Shown here: positions 47,809 to 58,620 of the stretch, piece after piece | How positions within the stretch are numbered: position 1 is the first letter of the stretch | Layout: the number at the start of each line of letters is the position of its first letter | NCBI RefSeq assembly: GCF_018437265.1 | Contig: NZ_JAAMFL010000004.1 | Span: 39,010-103,009 of the forward strand | Reading direction: 5' to 3' | Length of the DNA stretch: 64,000 bases | Source: Fructobacillus parabroussonetiae | GTDB lineage: Bacteria; Bacillota; Bacilli; Lactobacillales; Lactobacillaceae | Notes under the pieces: generated by a model | The model's database searches: none | What the model was told of the DNA's origin: nothing | What the model saw: only the letters and a program-made list of their open reading frames with translations | Made by a program: the position numbers and the translations under genes

Positions 47809-47816
47809 GGGTTTTT
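47790..47816. terminator. Terminator of the potABCD operon
   Basis: AAAAACCCTTG-GTATA-CAAGGGTTTTT has perfect 11-bp arms and lies about 80 bases after the potD stop. Confidence 0.92.
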
Positions 47817-47893
47817 CGATATTTTCTAATGATTTTTTTATCTTTTTTCTTCGCCTCTTCGCAAGGAAATTTTTGAAATCATGTGTGATTTTT

Positions 47894-48976
47894 TTAGGAC
47901 TTTCCCAACTTAAATTCCAAAAAGGCATCGTTATATTTCTGCGTCCAATATTGGTCAAAGTTTTGATAGACCTGTAATTTATCCAATACCGACTGCTTTG
48001 GGTAGAAGGCGCGATCGTTTTGAACGTTTTTCGGTAGTTTTTCATATGCTGCCCGATTGGCCGTGGCATAGCCAATGTACTGCGCGTTCTTTGCCGCAAC
48101 ATCCGGGCGGTTCAGATAGTTAATCAAGGCATAGGCCGCTTGCTTATGTTTGGCCGACTTTGGTATGACCAAGTTATCCAACCACAGATTCGACCCGTCT
48201 TCCGGCACCGTGTAAGCTAAATCGCCGTTCTTTTCAATGGCGTTCTTGGCCTCACCTGAATAGGTAACCGCCAAGTCGCCTTCACCTTGGGCCATGTAGA
48301 GCTTTAATTCATCCCCAACAATTGCCTTGACGTTTGGCATTAAGGATGACAGCTTTCCCTGGGCGGCCGCAAGGTCGGCCTTGTTTTGATCGTTAACCGA
48401 TTTGCCCTGTGAGAGCAAAGTCATGCCCAAAATATCGCGGGCGGAATCCACGAGCAAGACCCGGTTCTTATAGCGCTCCGACCAAAGGGCCGACCAACTT
48501 TTTAAGTCAGCCCCATTGACCTTCTGCCGGTTGTATAGAATTCCAAGTGTTCCCCAGAAGTATGGAACCGAGTAGTGATTTCCTCGATCAAAGGACTGGT
48601 TTAAGAACTGCTTGTTTAAGTTGTCCATGCCAGTCAGCTTGCTCTTGTCCAATTTTGCGAGCAGACCGGCCTTTTTCATCTTGGCCACCATGTAATCTGA
48701 GGGAACGGCCAAGTCATAATTGGTTCCCCCCTGCTGAATCTTTGTGTACATGGCTTCGTTCGAATCAAACGTCTGGTAGTCCACCTTATAGCCCGACGTC
48801 TTTTCAAAGTCGGTCAAGATGCTAGGGTCAATGTAGTCCCCCCAGTTGTAAAAAGTCAGCGTATCACCCTTTTGGCTACTGTGCTGAGCACGCGAGGCCG
48901 TCAGCCCCCACTCGAGCAGGAGCAAAGCGGCAATCAAGGCCAAAATCGCCAGAAAGGTCATCATCAATTTCTTCAT
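47894..48976 (-). CDS. potD: Spermidine/putrescine-binding protein PotD
   Basis: The 360-residue extracellular binding protein has an N-terminal hydrophobic anchor (MMTFLAILALIAALLLLEWGL) and then the PotD fold: LTFYNWGDYIDPSILTDFEKTSGYKVDYQTFDSNEAMYTKI, YDLAVPSDYMVAKM, VPYFWGTLGILYNR and SNLWLDNLVIP. There is no lipobox Cys, so it would be held by an uncleaved helix or released, unlike most Gram-positive binding lipoproteins. It overlaps potC by four bases. Confidence 0.95.
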   Translation of the reverse strand: MKKLMMTFLAILALIAALLLLEWGLTASRAQHSSQKGDTLTFYNWGDYIDPSILTDFEKTSGYKVDYQTFDSNEAMYTKIQQGGTNYDLAVPSDYMVAKMKKAGLLAKLDKSKLTGMDNLNKQFLNQSFDRGNHYSVPYFWGTLGILYNRQKVNGADLKSWSALWSERYKNRVLLVDSARDILGMTLLSQGKSVNDQNKADLAAAQGKLSSLMPNVKAIVGDELKLYMAQGEGDLAVTYSGEAKNAIEKNGDLAYTVPEDGSNLWLDNLVIPKSAKHKQAAYALINYLNRPDVAAKNAQYIGYATANRAAYEKLPKNVQNDRAFYPKQSVLDKLQVYQNFDQYWTQKYNDAFLEFKLGKS

Positions 48977-49776
48977 TGGACCTTCTCCTTGAGCTTGGTA
49001 TTCTTTTGGCCTTGCCGACGTTGGCTGTATGCATAATAGCCGATCACCAAAACAAAGGCCAAGCCGAGCATGATGGTCGACAGGGCGTTAATTTCAAGCG
49101 ACACTCCCTGGCGGGCACGGGAATAGACTTCGACTGCCAGCGTCGAGAAACCGTTACCCGTTACAAAGAAGGTCACGGCAAAGTCATCTAAGGAGTAAGT
49201 TAGCGCCATGAAGAAACCAGCGAAGATGCCCGGTGTGATGACGGGCAGCGTGACTTTGGTTAAGACTTCCGTCGGCTTGGCGCCCAAGTCAGCAGCGGCC
49301 AAGACCAGGTCTTGGTTCATTTCCTGTAACTTGGGCAGCACCATTAAGACCACAATCGGAATGGAAAAGGCGACGTGGGCAAGCAAGACAGTCAAAAAGC
49401 CGAGTTTCAAACCAAGTGCCGTCATCAAAATCAAAAAGGCTGCCCCAATAATGACATCGGGTGACACCAGTAAGACGTTATTTAAGCTGAGCAGAGTTTG
49501 TTTCATGAGCTGGCGCTGCGTCCGGTAAATAGCCAGCGCACCAATGGTGCCAATAACCGTGGCAATCAAGGCCGCCGTTAAAGCCAAAATTAAGGTGTTC
49601 AACAAAATCTGCAGCAGTCGGGTATCCTGCCAAAGCTCCTGGTAGTGAACCCAGGAAAAGCCAGAAAATCCCTGCATGGCATCCCCTGCGTTAAAGGAGT
49701 AAACCACTAAAAAGAGAATGGGCGCATAAAGCAGAAAGAAACAAAAAGCCAGCCAGGCTCCACGTACCATTTTCAT
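48973..49776 (-). CDS. potC: Spermidine/putrescine ABC permease PotC
   Basis: The 267-residue protein has six helices and the EAA loop ELPAADLGAKPTEVLTKVTLPVITPGIF-like sequence (VLAAADLGAKPTEVLTKVTLP) that docks on PotA. It overlaps potB by four bases. Confidence 0.96.
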   Translation of the reverse strand: MKMVRGAWLAFCFFLLYAPILFLVVYSFNAGDAMQGFSGFSWVHYQELWQDTRLLQILLNTLILALTAALIATVIGTIGALAIYRTQRQLMKQTLLSLNNVLLVSPDVIIGAAFLILMTALGLKLGFLTVLLAHVAFSIPIVVLMVLPKLQEMNQDLVLAAADLGAKPTEVLTKVTLPVITPGIFAGFFMALTYSLDDFAVTFFVTGNGFSTLAVEVYSRARQGVSLEINALSTIMLGLAFVLVIGYYAYSQRRQGQKNTKLKEKVQ

Positions 49777-50600
49777 TTTCGGCCGCCTCCCTTCTTTTTC
49801 TTTCGGTCCGTCGTCAAAGCCATGGTTAAGGCCATCGCGATAATCAAGACCACACCGATGGTCGAACCAAAGGACCAGTTTTGCGTGACTAAGAAATGTT
49901 CCTCAATCGCCGTTCCCAGTGTAATCACCTTATTTCCACCAATTAAGCGGGTAATCATAAAGAGTGACAGGCTGGGGATAAAGACGGTTTGGACCCCCGT
50001 TTTTACCCCGGGCATAGACAGTGGCCAGACGACTTTTTTAAGTGTTTGAAAAGACGAAGCGCCCAGGTCCCGCGAAGCTGCCGGCAGCAGTGGGTCAATG
50101 TCCAAAAGCGCGTTGTAGATGGGCAGCACCATGAAGGGCAGCTCAATGTAGGCCGCCACCAGCAAGAAGGCCCCGTTTGTAAAGAGCAGCTGACTGGTCC
50201 CAAAGCCCATGGCTGAAAGGCTCTGGTTCAGCAAGCCACCCTTTCCCAGCAAGCCGATGAAAGCGTAGGTCTTCAACAGCAGGTTAATCCAGGTCGGTAA
50301 GATGACCAGGAGCAGCCAGAGTTGGCGATGCTTCAACTGCGTCAAGCACAGCGCCAAGGGGTAAGAAATGGCTAGGGTAATCAGCGTGATTAAAAAGGCG
50401 TACCAAATCGAATTCACCGTCATGGCCAAGTAGGGGCCCGATGTGAAAAAGTCCCGGTAGTTGTCAAAGGAAAAGCCCTGCCCAGGCAGATTGAGCGACT
50501 GAACGAGCAAAAGCAAGAGCGGCGCGACCACAAAGGCCAGCAACCAAAGGCCATAAATGCCGAGGTAGGCCTCCGTAAAGCGTTTCTTGGTCTTATTCAT
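49773..50600 (-). CDS. potB: Spermidine/putrescine ABC permease PotB
   Basis: The 275-residue protein has six helices, with the EAA loop [29 protein letters not shown] and the family segment [24 protein letters not shown]. It begins eight bases before the potA stop. Confidence 0.96.
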   Translation of the reverse strand: MNKTKKRFTEAYLGIYGLWLLAFVVAPLLLLLVQSLNLPGQGFSFDNYRDFFTSGPYLAMTVNSIWYAFLITLITLAISYPLALCLTQLKHRQLWLLLVILPTWINLLLKTYAFIGLLGKGGLLNQSLSAMGFGTSQLLFTNGAFLLVAAYIELPFMVLPIYNALLDIDPLLPAASRDLGASSFQTLKKVVWPLSMPGVKTGVQTVFIPSLSLFMITRLIGGNKVITLGTAIEEHFLVTQNWSFGSTIGVVLIIAMALTMALTTDRKKKKGGGRK

Positions 50601-51747
50601 GGTCGAACACCTCTGGGACTTTGTCAGCCGAATCCGATGGATCCGTTGGCGTTGATTCGTCTTCGTAAGCTTCTAGACGGGCATCGAAATCCTCTTCGGA
50701 TTCGTTATAACGCATAATGTGGATATCTTCTGGGTCAAAAGTCAGCCCCACCCGCGAACCAATCACCGCCGGATTGGTCACCTGGACCTGCCAGAGGTTC
50801 AAGTCGTCATCCTGAGCCATGATTTCGTAGTAATCCCCGCGGAAGGACTGGTTCTTAATGGTCACGACGAGCTTTCCCTCTTCGGGCGTCGTCAGGTCCA
50901 AATCTTCCGGCCGCAAGACGACTTCGACTGCTTCGTTTGGCCGCATGCCGGCATCCACGTTCTCAAAGTCCTTGCCAACAAAGTGAACGACATAGTCCTT
51001 CTTCATGACACCGGGCACAATGTTGGATTCACCAATGAAGTTGGCAACAAAATGATTGACCGGTTCGTCGTAAATGTTTTCCGGCGTTCCCTGCTGCTGG
51101 ATGACCCCGTCGTTCATCACAAAGATCCAATCGGACATGGCCAGGGCCTCTTCTTGATCGTGGGTCACGAAAACAAAGGTAATTCCCAGGCGTCGTTGGA
51201 TTGTCCGCAACTCCGTCTGCAAGACTTTGCGCAGCTTGTAGTCCAAAGCGGAAAGCGGTTCGTCTAGTAAGAGCACCTCTGGGTCGTTTGCCAGGGCACG
51301 GGCAATGGCGACACGCTGTTGCTGCCCACCCGACAGTTCGTTGATCTCCCGCTTTTCATAGCCGGCCAGCTTGACCAGGCCAAGCATTTCCTTGACCTTT
51401 TCTTCAATCGCTGCTTCCGACATCTTTTTCAAACGGGGACCAAAGGCCACGTTGTCATAAACGTTCATGTTGGGGAAAAGCGAGTAATTTTGAAAAACCG
51501 TGTTGACCCGCCGTTTTTCAGCTGGCAGGTCGTTAATCACTTGCCCGTCAAAGACGACTTGGCCAGCCGTCGGCTGCAATTGACCGGAAATCAATTTCAG
51601 GATGGTCGACTTACCCGATCCCGATGGTCCCAAAAGGGTGTAGAACTGGCCAGAGTCCAGGGACAAATCAATGTTTTTTAACACTTCTGTCTCGCCAAAG
51701 GACAAAGCGACTTGCTTAAATTCTAGAATTTTTTCGACTTTTGCCAT
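50593..51747 (-). CDS. potA: Spermidine/putrescine ABC ATPase PotA
   Basis: The 384-residue ATPase has Walker [10 protein letters not shown], signature [15 protein letters not shown], Walker [13 protein letters not shown] and H-loop VTHDQEEAL, followed by a TOBE domain that ends in an acidic tail ([21 protein letters not shown]). The ATG at 51747 with GGAG seven bases upstream is chosen; the frame stays open to 52092 but overlaps fusA. It is the first gene of potABCD. Confidence 0.97.
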   Translation of the reverse strand: MAKVEKILEFKQVALSFGETEVLKNIDLSLDSGQFYTLLGPSGSGKSTILKLISGQLQPTAGQVVFDGQVINDLPAEKRRVNTVFQNYSLFPNMNVYDNVAFGPRLKKMSEAAIEEKVKEMLGLVKLAGYEKREINELSGGQQQRVAIARALANDPEVLLLDEPLSALDYKLRKVLQTELRTIQRRLGITFVFVTHDQEEALAMSDWIFVMNDGVIQQQGTPENIYDEPVNHFVANFIGESNIVPGVMKKDYVVHFVGKDFENVDAGMRPNEAVEVVLRPEDLDLTTPEEGKLVVTIKNQSFRGDYYEIMAQDDDLNLWQVQVTNPAVIGSRVGLTFDPEDIHIMRYNESEEDFDARLEAYEDESTPTDPSDSADKVPEVFDHE

Positions 51748-51823
51748 GCTGTTTCTCCAATCAGTCAGTGCTTCCATTTTACAACGGGGAAAGGGGTTCG
51801 TATAGCCTAGATTCGAATCGGGG

Positions 51824-51875
51824 CAGTCCGACTTTGGACTGCAAAAGAAAAAACCAGACGAGCTGAGCTCATCTG
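51824..51875 (-). terminator. Tandem hairpins after fusA
   Basis: On the minus strand CAGATGAGC-TCA-GCTCGTCTG followed by GTTTTTTC lies 20 bases after fusA. A second hairpin GCAGTCC-AAAGTC-GGACTGC (51825-51844 region) follows at once. The first is the likely terminator of rpsL-rpsG-fusA. Confidence 0.8.
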
Positions 51876-51895
51876 ATTTCAAATCAAGCAGAAGC

Positions 51896-54007
51896 TTATG
51901 CTTCCTTACCTTGATCCTTGATAATTTCTTCTTGAACGTTCTTAGGAACGGCCTGGTAGTGGTCAAAGACCATCTGGAACGTTCCACGTCCTTGCGTAGC
52001 TGAACGCAAAGTCGTTGCATATCCGAACATTTCTGACAATGGCACCTGAGCCTTAACAGCCAAAACAGGTCCACGGTTTTCTTGTCCTTCAATCAAACCA
52101 CGACGTGCGGAAACGTGTCCCATCACATCACCAAGGTTTTCTTCAGGAACAACGATGTCAACGGCCATGATTGGTTCCAAAATAACGGCACCAGCAGTCT
52201 TGGCAGCTTCCTTCAATGCCAATGAAGCGGCAATCTTAAAGGCAGCTTCAGAAGAATCGACATCGTGGTAAGAACCGTCGTACAACTTGGCCTTCAAGTC
52301 AACCAATGGGAAGCCAGCCAAAGGACCAGCGTTCAACGCATCCTTCAAACCTGCTTCAACAGAAGGGATGTATTCACGAGGAACAACACCACCGACGATG
52401 GCGTCTTCGAATTCGAAGCCGGCACCTTCTTCGTTTGGTGAGAATTCGATCCAAACATCACCATACTGTCCCTTACCACCAGACTGACGCTTGAAGAATC
52501 CACGCGCTTGAACAGTCTTCGTAAAGGCTTCACGGTAGGCAACCTGTGGGGCACCAACTTGGGCTTCAACGTTGAATTCACGCTTCATACGGTCAACCAT
52601 GATGTCCAACTGCAATTCACCCATTCCGGCGATCAACGTGTCACCAGTTTCCTGGTTCGTCGTGGCACGGAATGAAGGATCTTCTTCAGCAAGCTTCTGC
52701 AAAGCAGTTGCCAACTTGTCTTGGTCAGCCTTCGTCTTTGGTTCGATGGCCAATTCGATAACTGGTTCTGGGAATTCCATTGACTCCAAGATCAATGGGT
52801 GGTCAACGGCCGTCAAAGAGTCACCAGTCGTCGTGTTCTTCAAACCAATGGCAGCGGCGATATCACCAGAGAAGACTTCTTCGATTTCAGTACGTGAAGT
52901 AGCGTGCATTTGGAGCAAACGTCCAACACGTTCACGTGAGTCAGAAGAAGTGTTTTGTACGTATGAACCGGCTTGCAATGAACCAGTATAAACACGCATA
53001 AACGTCAAACGACCAACGAATGGGTCCGTCATGATCTTAAAGGCCAAGGCAGCGAATGGCTTTGAGTCATCGGCAACCAAGTCAACTTCTTCATCCGTCT
53101 TAGGGTCTGTTGCGACGTAAGGACGAACTTCCAAAGGTGATGGCAAGTAATCAACAACGGCATCCAACATCATTTGAACACCCTTATCCTTGTAGGCAGA
53201 ACCTGCAAGAACTGGGTAGAATTCCAATGCCAACGTTGCACGACGGATGGCCGCCTTCAATTCGTCAACAGAGATTTCTTCCCCTTCAAGGTACTTGTTC
53301 ATCAAGTCTTCATCAACATCGGCAACCGCTTCAATCAACTTTTCGCGACGTTCTGAAACAATGTCCTTGTAATCATCAGGAATTGGCTTTGGTTCCCAAG
53401 TTGAACCAAGCTTATCCGTTGGGTAGAAAGCTTCCTGCGTGATCAAATCAATCACACCTTCAAAGTCGTCTTCGGCACCGATTGGCCATTGGATGGCTTC
53501 GGCGTTAACACGAAGACGTTCGTGCATTGATTCAACTGACATACCAAAGTCAGCACCCAACTTATCCATCTTGTTAACGAAGACGATACGTGGGACGTTA
53601 TAAGTCGTGGCTTGGTGCCAAACAGTTTCAGTCTGTGGTTCAACACCAGCAGCACCATCCAAGACGGCTACGGCACCATCCAACACACGGAGGGCACGTT
53701 CAACTTCGATTGTGAAGTCCACGTGACCTGGGGTATCGATAATGTTAACACGGAATGGATCCTTTTCGTATTGGTCAAAGAATCCACGCCATACGGCCGT
53801 GGTAGCGGCTGACTGGATCGTGATTCCACGTTCCTTTTCCTGGTCCATGAAATCCATTTGTGAAGCACCATCGTGCGTTTCACCAATCTTGTGGATTTTA
53901 CCAGTATAGTACAAGATACGCTCAGTCGTCGTCGTCTTACCAGCATCAATGTGGGCCATGATACCGATGTTACGAGTACGGTTAAGCGGATATTCACGCT
54001 TTGCCAT
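51896..54007 (-). CDS. fusA: Elongation factor G
   Basis: The 703-residue GTPase drives translocation and, with RRF, ribosome recycling. GTPase motifs [17 protein letters not shown] and NKMDKLGAD are present, followed by domain II ([14 protein letters not shown]) and domains III-V ([30 protein letters not shown]). It is the last gene of the str operon, but a terminator-like hairpin lies between it and rpsG. Confidence 0.99.
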   Translation of the reverse strand: MAKREYPLNRTRNIGIMAHIDAGKTTTTERILYYTGKIHKIGETHDGASQMDFMDQEKERGITIQSAATTAVWRGFFDQYEKDPFRVNIIDTPGHVDFTIEVERALRVLDGAVAVLDGAAGVEPQTETVWHQATTYNVPRIVFVNKMDKLGADFGMSVESMHERLRVNAEAIQWPIGAEDDFEGVIDLITQEAFYPTDKLGSTWEPKPIPDDYKDIVSERREKLIEAVADVDEDLMNKYLEGEEISVDELKAAIRRATLALEFYPVLAGSAYKDKGVQMMLDAVVDYLPSPLEVRPYVATDPKTDEEVDLVADDSKPFAALAFKIMTDPFVGRLTFMRVYTGSLQAGSYVQNTSSDSRERVGRLLQMHATSRTEIEEVFSGDIAAAIGLKNTTTGDSLTAVDHPLILESMEFPEPVIELAIEPKTKADQDKLATALQKLAEEDPSFRATTNQETGDTLIAGMGELQLDIMVDRMKREFNVEAQVGAPQVAYREAFTKTVQARGFFKRQSGGKGQYGDVWIEFSPNEEGAGFEFEDAIVGGVVPREYIPSVEAGLKDALNAGPLAGFPLVDLKAKLYDGSYHDVDSSEAAFKIAASLALKEAAKTAGAVILEPIMAVDIVVPEENLGDVMGHVSARRGLIEGQENRGPVLAVKAQVPLSEMFGYATTLRSATQGRGTFQMVFDHYQAVPKNVQEEIIKDQGKEA

Positions 54008-54039
54008 TGTGATCTCCTAAATTTTTCGTTATTGCAATA

Positions 54040-54069
54040 AAAAGCGACCTAGATTCAGTTCGCTTTTTA
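54040..54069. terminator. Terminator-like hairpin between rpsG and fusA
   Basis: AAAAAGCGA and TCGCTTTTT form a 9-bp stem around a 12-base loop with A/T flanks, 32 bases upstream of fusA. It could cut fusA expression relative to rpsG, or imply a separate fusA promoter, though none was found in the short space. Confidence 0.75.
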
Positions 54070-54122
54070 AAAAGAATATTCCTTGCTAAGAAGCGAGGGC
54101 TAGCAAGCTAGTCACGCTAATC

Positions 54123-54593
54123 CTACCAACGGTAGTGAGCAAAGGCACGGTTGGCTTCCGCCATCTTGTGCGTGTCTTCGCGCTTCTTAACTGATGCACC
54201 GTTTTCATTTGCTGCATCCATGATTTCCTTGGCCAAACGTTCGTCCATTGTGTGTTCGTTACGCAAACGAGCGTAGTTAACCAACCAACGGAGTCCCAAA
54301 GTCGTACGACGGTCTGGGCGAACTTCGATTGGAACCTGGTAGTTCGAACCACCAACACGGCGGGCCTTAACTTCCAATACTGGCATGATGTTTTCCATGG
54401 CTTGTTCGAAAACTTCCAATGGATCGTTACCAGTTGCTTCCTTGATACGGTCGAAGGCATCGTACAAGATTGTTGATGCCGTTCCACGCTTACCATCGAT
54501 CATCAACTTGTTGATCAAACGGGAAACCAGCTTTGAATTGTAAATTGGGTCAGGCAAAACTTCCTGACGCTTCGTATAACCTTTACGTGGCAT
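54123..54593 (-). CDS. rpsG: 30S ribosomal protein S7
   Basis: The 156-residue protein begins [31 protein letters not shown] and contains [26 protein letters not shown] and a C-terminal [10 protein letters not shown], as in S7, the nucleator of the subunit head. Confidence 0.99.
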   Translation of the reverse strand: MPRKGYTKRQEVLPDPIYNSKLVSRLINKLMIDGKRGTASTILYDAFDRIKEATGNDPLEVFEQAMENIMPVLEVKARRVGGSNYQVPIEVRPDRRTTLGLRWLVNYARLRNEHTMDERLAKEIMDAANENGASVKKREDTHKMAEANRAFAHYRW

Positions 54594-54610
54594 AAGTTTT
54601 CCTCTCCTTT

Positions 54611-55024
54611 TTACTTCTTAGGAGCTTTCGTTCCATACTTAGAACGTGAGCTCATACGACCGTCAACACCGGCAGTATCCAGTGCACCACGGATAACGTG
54701 GTAACGAACACCAGGCAAATCCTTAACACGACCACCACGGATCAAAACAACCGAGTGTTCTTGCAAGTTGTGACCGATACCTGGGATGTATGCCGTCACT
54801 TCATACAGGTTTGACAAACGAACACGCGCGTACTTACGCAAAGCCGAGTTAGGCTTCTTTGGCGTCAACGTTCCAACACGAGTGGCAACCCCACGCTTTT
54901 GTGGTGCAGCATTCTTTGTTGCTTGCTTCTTCATTGAGTTGTAGCCGAAGTTCAAAGCGGGTGAGTTTGACTTAGTCGCTTGAGACTTACGTGACTTACG
55001 AACCAATTGGTTAATTGTAGGCAT
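54611..55024 (-). CDS. rpsL: 30S ribosomal protein S12
   Basis: The 137-residue protein contains [23 protein letters not shown] and [18 protein letters not shown]. The Lys residues whose change gives streptomycin resistance are both present (PKKPNS and the VKDLPG loop), so the protein looks wild type. It is the first gene of the str operon. Confidence 0.99.
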   Translation of the reverse strand: MPTINQLVRKSRKSQATKSNSPALNFGYNSMKKQATKNAAPQKRGVATRVGTLTPKKPNSALRKYARVRLSNLYEVTAYIPGIGHNLQEHSVVLIRGGRVKDLPGVRYHVIRGALDTAGVDGRMSSRSKYGTKAPKK

Positions 55025-55132
55025 CCTACTATTCTCCTTCGTTTCATTTCACAGTTCCAGGTGTATCATTTTTGTTATTAAACAAAAGTGCTCCCGGAAG
55101 TCCTGCTTAGACTTGCCTTTACACCGCTCTTT

Positions 55133-55151
55133 GTCGCATTTTCAGCGACAT
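55133..55151 (-). other. Hairpin in the rpsL leader
   Basis: TGTCGC and GCGACA form a 6-bp stem around a 7-base loop in the 150-base leader of the str operon. No T-run follows on the coding strand. Confidence 0.5.
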
Positions 55152-55182
55152 CCGAGCTGAATGTCTTAAAAGCACGTTGAAT

Positions 55183-55210
55183 ATAATATCAGCTTTACGG
55201 CCAAAGTCAA
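55183..55210 (-). promoter_or_regulatory. str operon promoter
   Basis: On the minus strand TTGACT (55205-55210), 16 bases and TATTAT (55183-55188) lie about 150 bases upstream of rpsL. Confidence 0.8.
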
Positions 55211-55298
55211 GGACTTTTCCAGCGTTTTTTCGCTTTTTCAATCAAAAATTTTGGAAACATTCTGTCGGAATTTTTACCCCTACTTCGTATCATTTAGT

Positions 55299-55967
55299 AT
55301 GACAATCCTTTTATTCCTTTTTATCGCATCGACCATCTGTTCCTTTCTACTCGCCCTCGCCGATCGGCTGACAGAAAAGCGGCCACTCTGGACCAAGCGT
55401 TCCTATTGTTTTGCTTGCGGTCACCAACTCTCGCCATTTGAGCTCATCCCCTTTTTCTCGGCACTCGCTAGCCGGCTGCGCTGCCGGCATTGTCAGCAGC
55501 CATTCGAAAAGCCCCTCCCCTTTTTCTTCTTCGAATTTCTCTGCCCCCTTCTTTTTACCCTTCTATTCCTTCGTTCGGATCCTTTCTCCTTAAACACCTT
55601 TCTTGGCTTTCTTCTTTTCTTCCTTGCCAGAGAAGATGCCCGACAGTATGGGGCCCATACGGATCTTTGCTGGCCCTTCGTTGGTTATCAAGTCCTAACG
55701 TACAACTGGTCGGCTTTTTCGATTGCCAACGGCCTCCTGCTGATCCTCGTTTCCTTTTTCATTCTCAGAAAACAGATGGGCGGAGGGGACTTGGCTGTGC
55801 TAATACTCGCTTTCTTCAGTTTTTCTGCTAAAGACTTCTTACTGGTCTTTTTTCTTGCTGCCAGTCTCGCCTTTTGCTTTGGTCTTGTCATTTCGAAACG
55901 AGCGCCCCTGCCTTTTTTACCTTTCCTGCTACTGGCCTGGCTGCTCATTCAACTTCTTCATACATAA
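55299..55967 (+). CDS. comC: Type IV prepilin peptidase (ComC-like, A24 family)
   Basis: The 222-residue polytopic protein has an N-terminal helix ending SFLLALADRLTEKR, two zinc-type Cys pairs (CFAC and CRHC) in the cytoplasmic loop, and about seven further helices. The aspartyl catalytic set is represented by FLAREDARQYG and the MGGGD motif (GxGD type). It would cleave and methylate pseudopilins of the competence pilus. No Com pilin genes are in this window. The start MTILLFLF is preferred because the upstream extension lacks a ribosome binding site; that site is weak here too. Confidence 0.85.
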   Translation: MTILLFLFIASTICSFLLALADRLTEKRPLWTKRSYCFACGHQLSPFELIPFFSALASRLRCRHCQQPFEKPLPFFFFEFLCPLLFTLLFLRSDPFSLNTFLGFLLFFLAREDARQYGAHTDLCWPFVGYQVLTYNWSAFSIANGLLLILVSFFILRKQMGGGDLAVLILAFFSFSAKDFLLVFFLAASLAFCFGLVISKRAPLPFLPFLLLAWLLIQLLHT

Positions 55968-56003
55968 AAAAGTCCTTGCGGTGTTTTTCCCGCAAGGACT
56001 TTT
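55968..56003. terminator. Bidirectional terminator between comC and clpC
   Basis: AAAAGTCCTTGCGG, a 7-base loop and CCGCAAGGACTTTT form a long stem shared by the two convergent genes. Confidence 0.93.
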
Positions 56004-56013
56004 AGCTATCCAA

Positions 56014-58488
56014 TTAAGCCTTCGTTGGCTCTTTTGACTTTTGAATCTTTAAGGTAATTTGACCCTTTGTTGCACCAATTGTCACCATATCAGCCGTTGT
56101 GATTTCACCGGAGAGCAACGCTTCTGACAAGCGGTCCTCAATTTCGGTTTGAATCAGGCGACGGACTGGTCGTGCACCGTACTCACGGTCATAACCATCC
56201 TTGGCAATTGCTTGAACAGCGGCCTTGGTAATCTTTATTTTCACGCCCTGCTCGGCAACCCGTTCCAAAAGGGACTTGGACAAGAGTCGGACAATCTGTT
56301 CAACCTCGTTTTCTTCCAGGGCGTCAAAGACCAGCACCTCGTCGATTCGATTGACGAACTCAGGACGGAAAGTCTCCTTGACCGTTTCCTTAATCTTTTT
56401 GGCAACGGCCGCGTTATTTTCCGCCTGATCAACCGAGCCAAAGCCAACGGTCTTTTCATCCCGCAGACGAGTGGCCCCCAGGTTCGAGGTCATGATAATG
56501 ATGGTGTTTCGGAAGTTGACCCGGCGGCCTTTGGCATCCGTCAAGAAGCCGTCGTCGAAGACTTGAAGCATCAAATTGTAGATGTCCTTATTCGCCTTCT
56601 CCAACTCATCGAGCAAAATGATGGAGTAGGGGTGCTTGCGCACTTGCTCTGTTAATTGACCACCTTGGTCATAACCAACATAGCCCGGAGCAGATCCGAT
56701 CAAACGTGAAGCAGAATACTGTTCTTGGTATTCCGACATATCAATTCGAATCATGTTTTCTTCGGAGCCAAAGACTAATTCAGCCAAGGCCTTTGCCAGC
56801 TCTGTTTTACCGACACCCGTTGGTCCAAGGAAGAGGAAAGTCCCCATTGGCCGCTTGGGATCGGCTAAGCCAGAACGTGAGCGACGAATGGCTCGCGAAA
56901 CGGCAGAAACCGCTTCTCTTTGACCAATGACTCGCTTTCCCAACTCCTTCTCCAGGTTGATTAACTGATCGGTTTCACTTTCGTGAACCTGGGTCAACGG
57001 CACACCTGTTTGTTCGGAAATAACGGCAGCAATATCGTCTTCCGTGACAGCCATGCTGTACTCTTTTTGCTTCGACTGCTTCTTTTCAGCCCGGCTCACC
57101 GCCTGGTCAATCTTTTGACGCAAAGCGATTTCTTGCAAACGAAGGTCGGCGGCCAATTCAAAGTCCATGTCTGCGATGGCACTTTCTTTGTCGTTGACAA
57201 TTTTAGCCAAAGCGGCCCGTTCCTTATGCAATGGTGTTTGCCGGTCAACCGCGTCGATTTGGACTTTGGCGGCGGCCTCATCCATTAAGTCGATGGCCTT
57301 GTCTGGCAAAAAGCGATCCGTAATGTAGCGGGCCGAAAGTTTCACAGCGGCCTCAATGGCTGCATCCGAAATGTTGACCCGGTGATAGTTGGCAAACTTT
57401 GGCCGGATGCCCTTCAAAATGGCGACTGCCTCCTCCGTCGAAGGCTCGTTGACCGTGACTTTTGCAAAACGGCGTTCAAGCGCCGCATCCGATTCAATCG
57501 ACTGCTGATATTCGTCAAAAGTCGTGGCACCCAACAACTGCAATTCACCACGCGCCAGGGCCGGCTTGAGAATGTTGGCCGCGTCGATTGCGCCCTCAGC
57601 ACCACCGGCACCAACCAAGGTGTGCAGTTCGTCAACAAAGAGAATCACCTGCCCATCTTGTTCGATTTCGTCGATGATTTGCTTCAACCGTGCTTCGAAC
57701 TCACCACGATACTTCGTTCCAGCCACCAGTGAACCCATGTCCAAAACCATCAGGCGCTTGTGTTTCAGATTATCAGGCACTTGTCCCTTGATAATCCGCT
57801 GGGCCAAGCCTTCGGCAATGGCCGTTTTTCCAACACCGGGTTCTCCGACCAACACCGGGTTATTCTTTGTCCGCCGGGACAAAATCTGAACGACACGTCG
57901 AACTTCGTGATCACGCCCCACAACCGGATCCAGCTGTTCGCTTCGAGCCACCTGCGTTAAGTCACGGCCCAACTTATCAAGCGTTGGCGTGCCTTCGAGC
58001 GGCTTTTGGCTAGGCTTTCCCTTCTTCATTTGCTTACGCAAATCCGAAATGCCCAAGCGACGCAAGATCGCCTTTTGCAAGTCCATCAAATTGACGTCCA
58101 GCGCCAAGAGGACCCGCGCCGCCAGGATGCTTTGATCCTGAATAAGAGCCAAGAGGAGCAGTTCCGTTCCAATTTCGCCTTGATTCAACGTTTCGCTTTG
58201 TTCCTTGGCCCAGTTCAACACCGTGCCAGCCTTGGGTGAATAGGGGAGATACATCTCCTGATCAAAGGCCTGTTCGATTCCAAAGCCCGTGTAGTGTTCA
58301 ATTTCTTCTTGCACGTCCTTTGGCCCAACAGAAAATTCGGCTAAAATTTTACCCGCAACGCCCTGCTTTTCCATGGCCAAGGCCAGGAGCAGGTGCTCTG
58401 TTCCAACCGCTAAGTGACGGAAGTACTTGGCTTGGTCCTGGGCAATTGCCAGGGCAGTCTTTGCTGAATTTGTATACTGATTCGCCAT
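56014..58488 (-). CDS. clpC: ATP-dependent Clp protease ATPase subunit ClpC
   Basis: The 824-residue AAA+ unfoldase has a Clp N domain (two repeats, residues 1-145), AAA-1 with GEPGVGKT near residue 213, a ClpC-type middle domain with the UVR-like segment ([30 protein letters not shown]) and AAA-2 with GPTGVGKT near residue 552. A P-loop (VGFGSV) for ClpP docking is present near residue 676. It feeds substrates to ClpP. It stands alone; ctsR and mcsAB are not upstream. Confidence 0.96.
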   Translation of the reverse strand: MANQYTNSAKTALAIAQDQAKYFRHLAVGTEHLLLALAMEKQGVAGKILAEFSVGPKDVQEEIEHYTGFGIEQAFDQEMYLPYSPKAGTVLNWAKEQSETLNQGEIGTELLLLALIQDQSILAARVLLALDVNLMDLQKAILRRLGISDLRKQMKKGKPSQKPLEGTPTLDKLGRDLTQVARSEQLDPVVGRDHEVRRVVQILSRRTKNNPVLVGEPGVGKTAIAEGLAQRIIKGQVPDNLKHKRLMVLDMGSLVAGTKYRGEFEARLKQIIDEIEQDGQVILFVDELHTLVGAGGAEGAIDAANILKPALARGELQLLGATTFDEYQQSIESDAALERRFAKVTVNEPSTEEAVAILKGIRPKFANYHRVNISDAAIEAAVKLSARYITDRFLPDKAIDLMDEAAAKVQIDAVDRQTPLHKERAALAKIVNDKESAIADMDFELAADLRLQEIALRQKIDQAVSRAEKKQSKQKEYSMAVTEDDIAAVISEQTGVPLTQVHESETDQLINLEKELGKRVIGQREAVSAVSRAIRRSRSGLADPKRPMGTFLFLGPTGVGKTELAKALAELVFGSEENMIRIDMSEYQEQYSASRLIGSAPGYVGYDQGGQLTEQVRKHPYSIILLDELEKANKDIYNLMLQVFDDGFLTDAKGRRVNFRNTIIIMTSNLGATRLRDEKTVGFGSVDQAENNAAVAKKIKETVKETFRPEFVNRIDEVLVFDALEENEVEQIVRLLSKSLLERVAEQGVKIKITKAAVQAIAKDGYDREYGARPVRRLIQTEIEDRLSEALLSGEITTADMVTIGATKGQITLKIQKSKEPTKA

Positions 58489-58532
58489 ATCTGCTCCTTT
58501 TTTTATTCCATTCGTTTCTTTGATTGGCTTCT

Positions 58533-58538
58533 ATTATA
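58533..58538 (-). promoter_or_regulatory. Probable -10 box of clpC
   Basis: A consensus TATAAT on the minus strand lies 45 bases before the clpC start, with a poor -35 (TTTATG) 17 bases away. No CtsR heptad repeat (GGTCAAA-type) was found nearby. Confidence 0.55.
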
Positions 58539-58592
58539 ACGCAGTCGTATGTCTTCATAAAGCGCAGTCTCGATCACAGAATCCTTGGTAAC

Positions 58593-58619
58593 AAAAAAAG
58601 CAGGCTTACCTGCTTTTTT
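58593..58619. terminator. Terminator of secA-prfB
   Basis: AAAAAAGCAGG-CTTA-CCTGCTTTTTT lies directly at the prfB stop codon, before the clpC promoter. Confidence 0.93.
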
Positions 58620-58620
58620 C

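Noticed and set aside
47701..48102. A 133-codon minus-strand frame over the S10 leader and potD end
   Set aside because: It crosses the pot terminator and the S10 promoter and overlaps potD in another frame.
50593..52092. A 499-codon form of PotA
   Set aside because: The extra N-terminal 115 codons overlap fusA and the fusA terminator and have no start signals; the ATG at 51747 is well supported.
58489..58592. A CtsR operator upstream of clpC
   Set aside because: No GGTCAAA-type heptad pair is present in the region.
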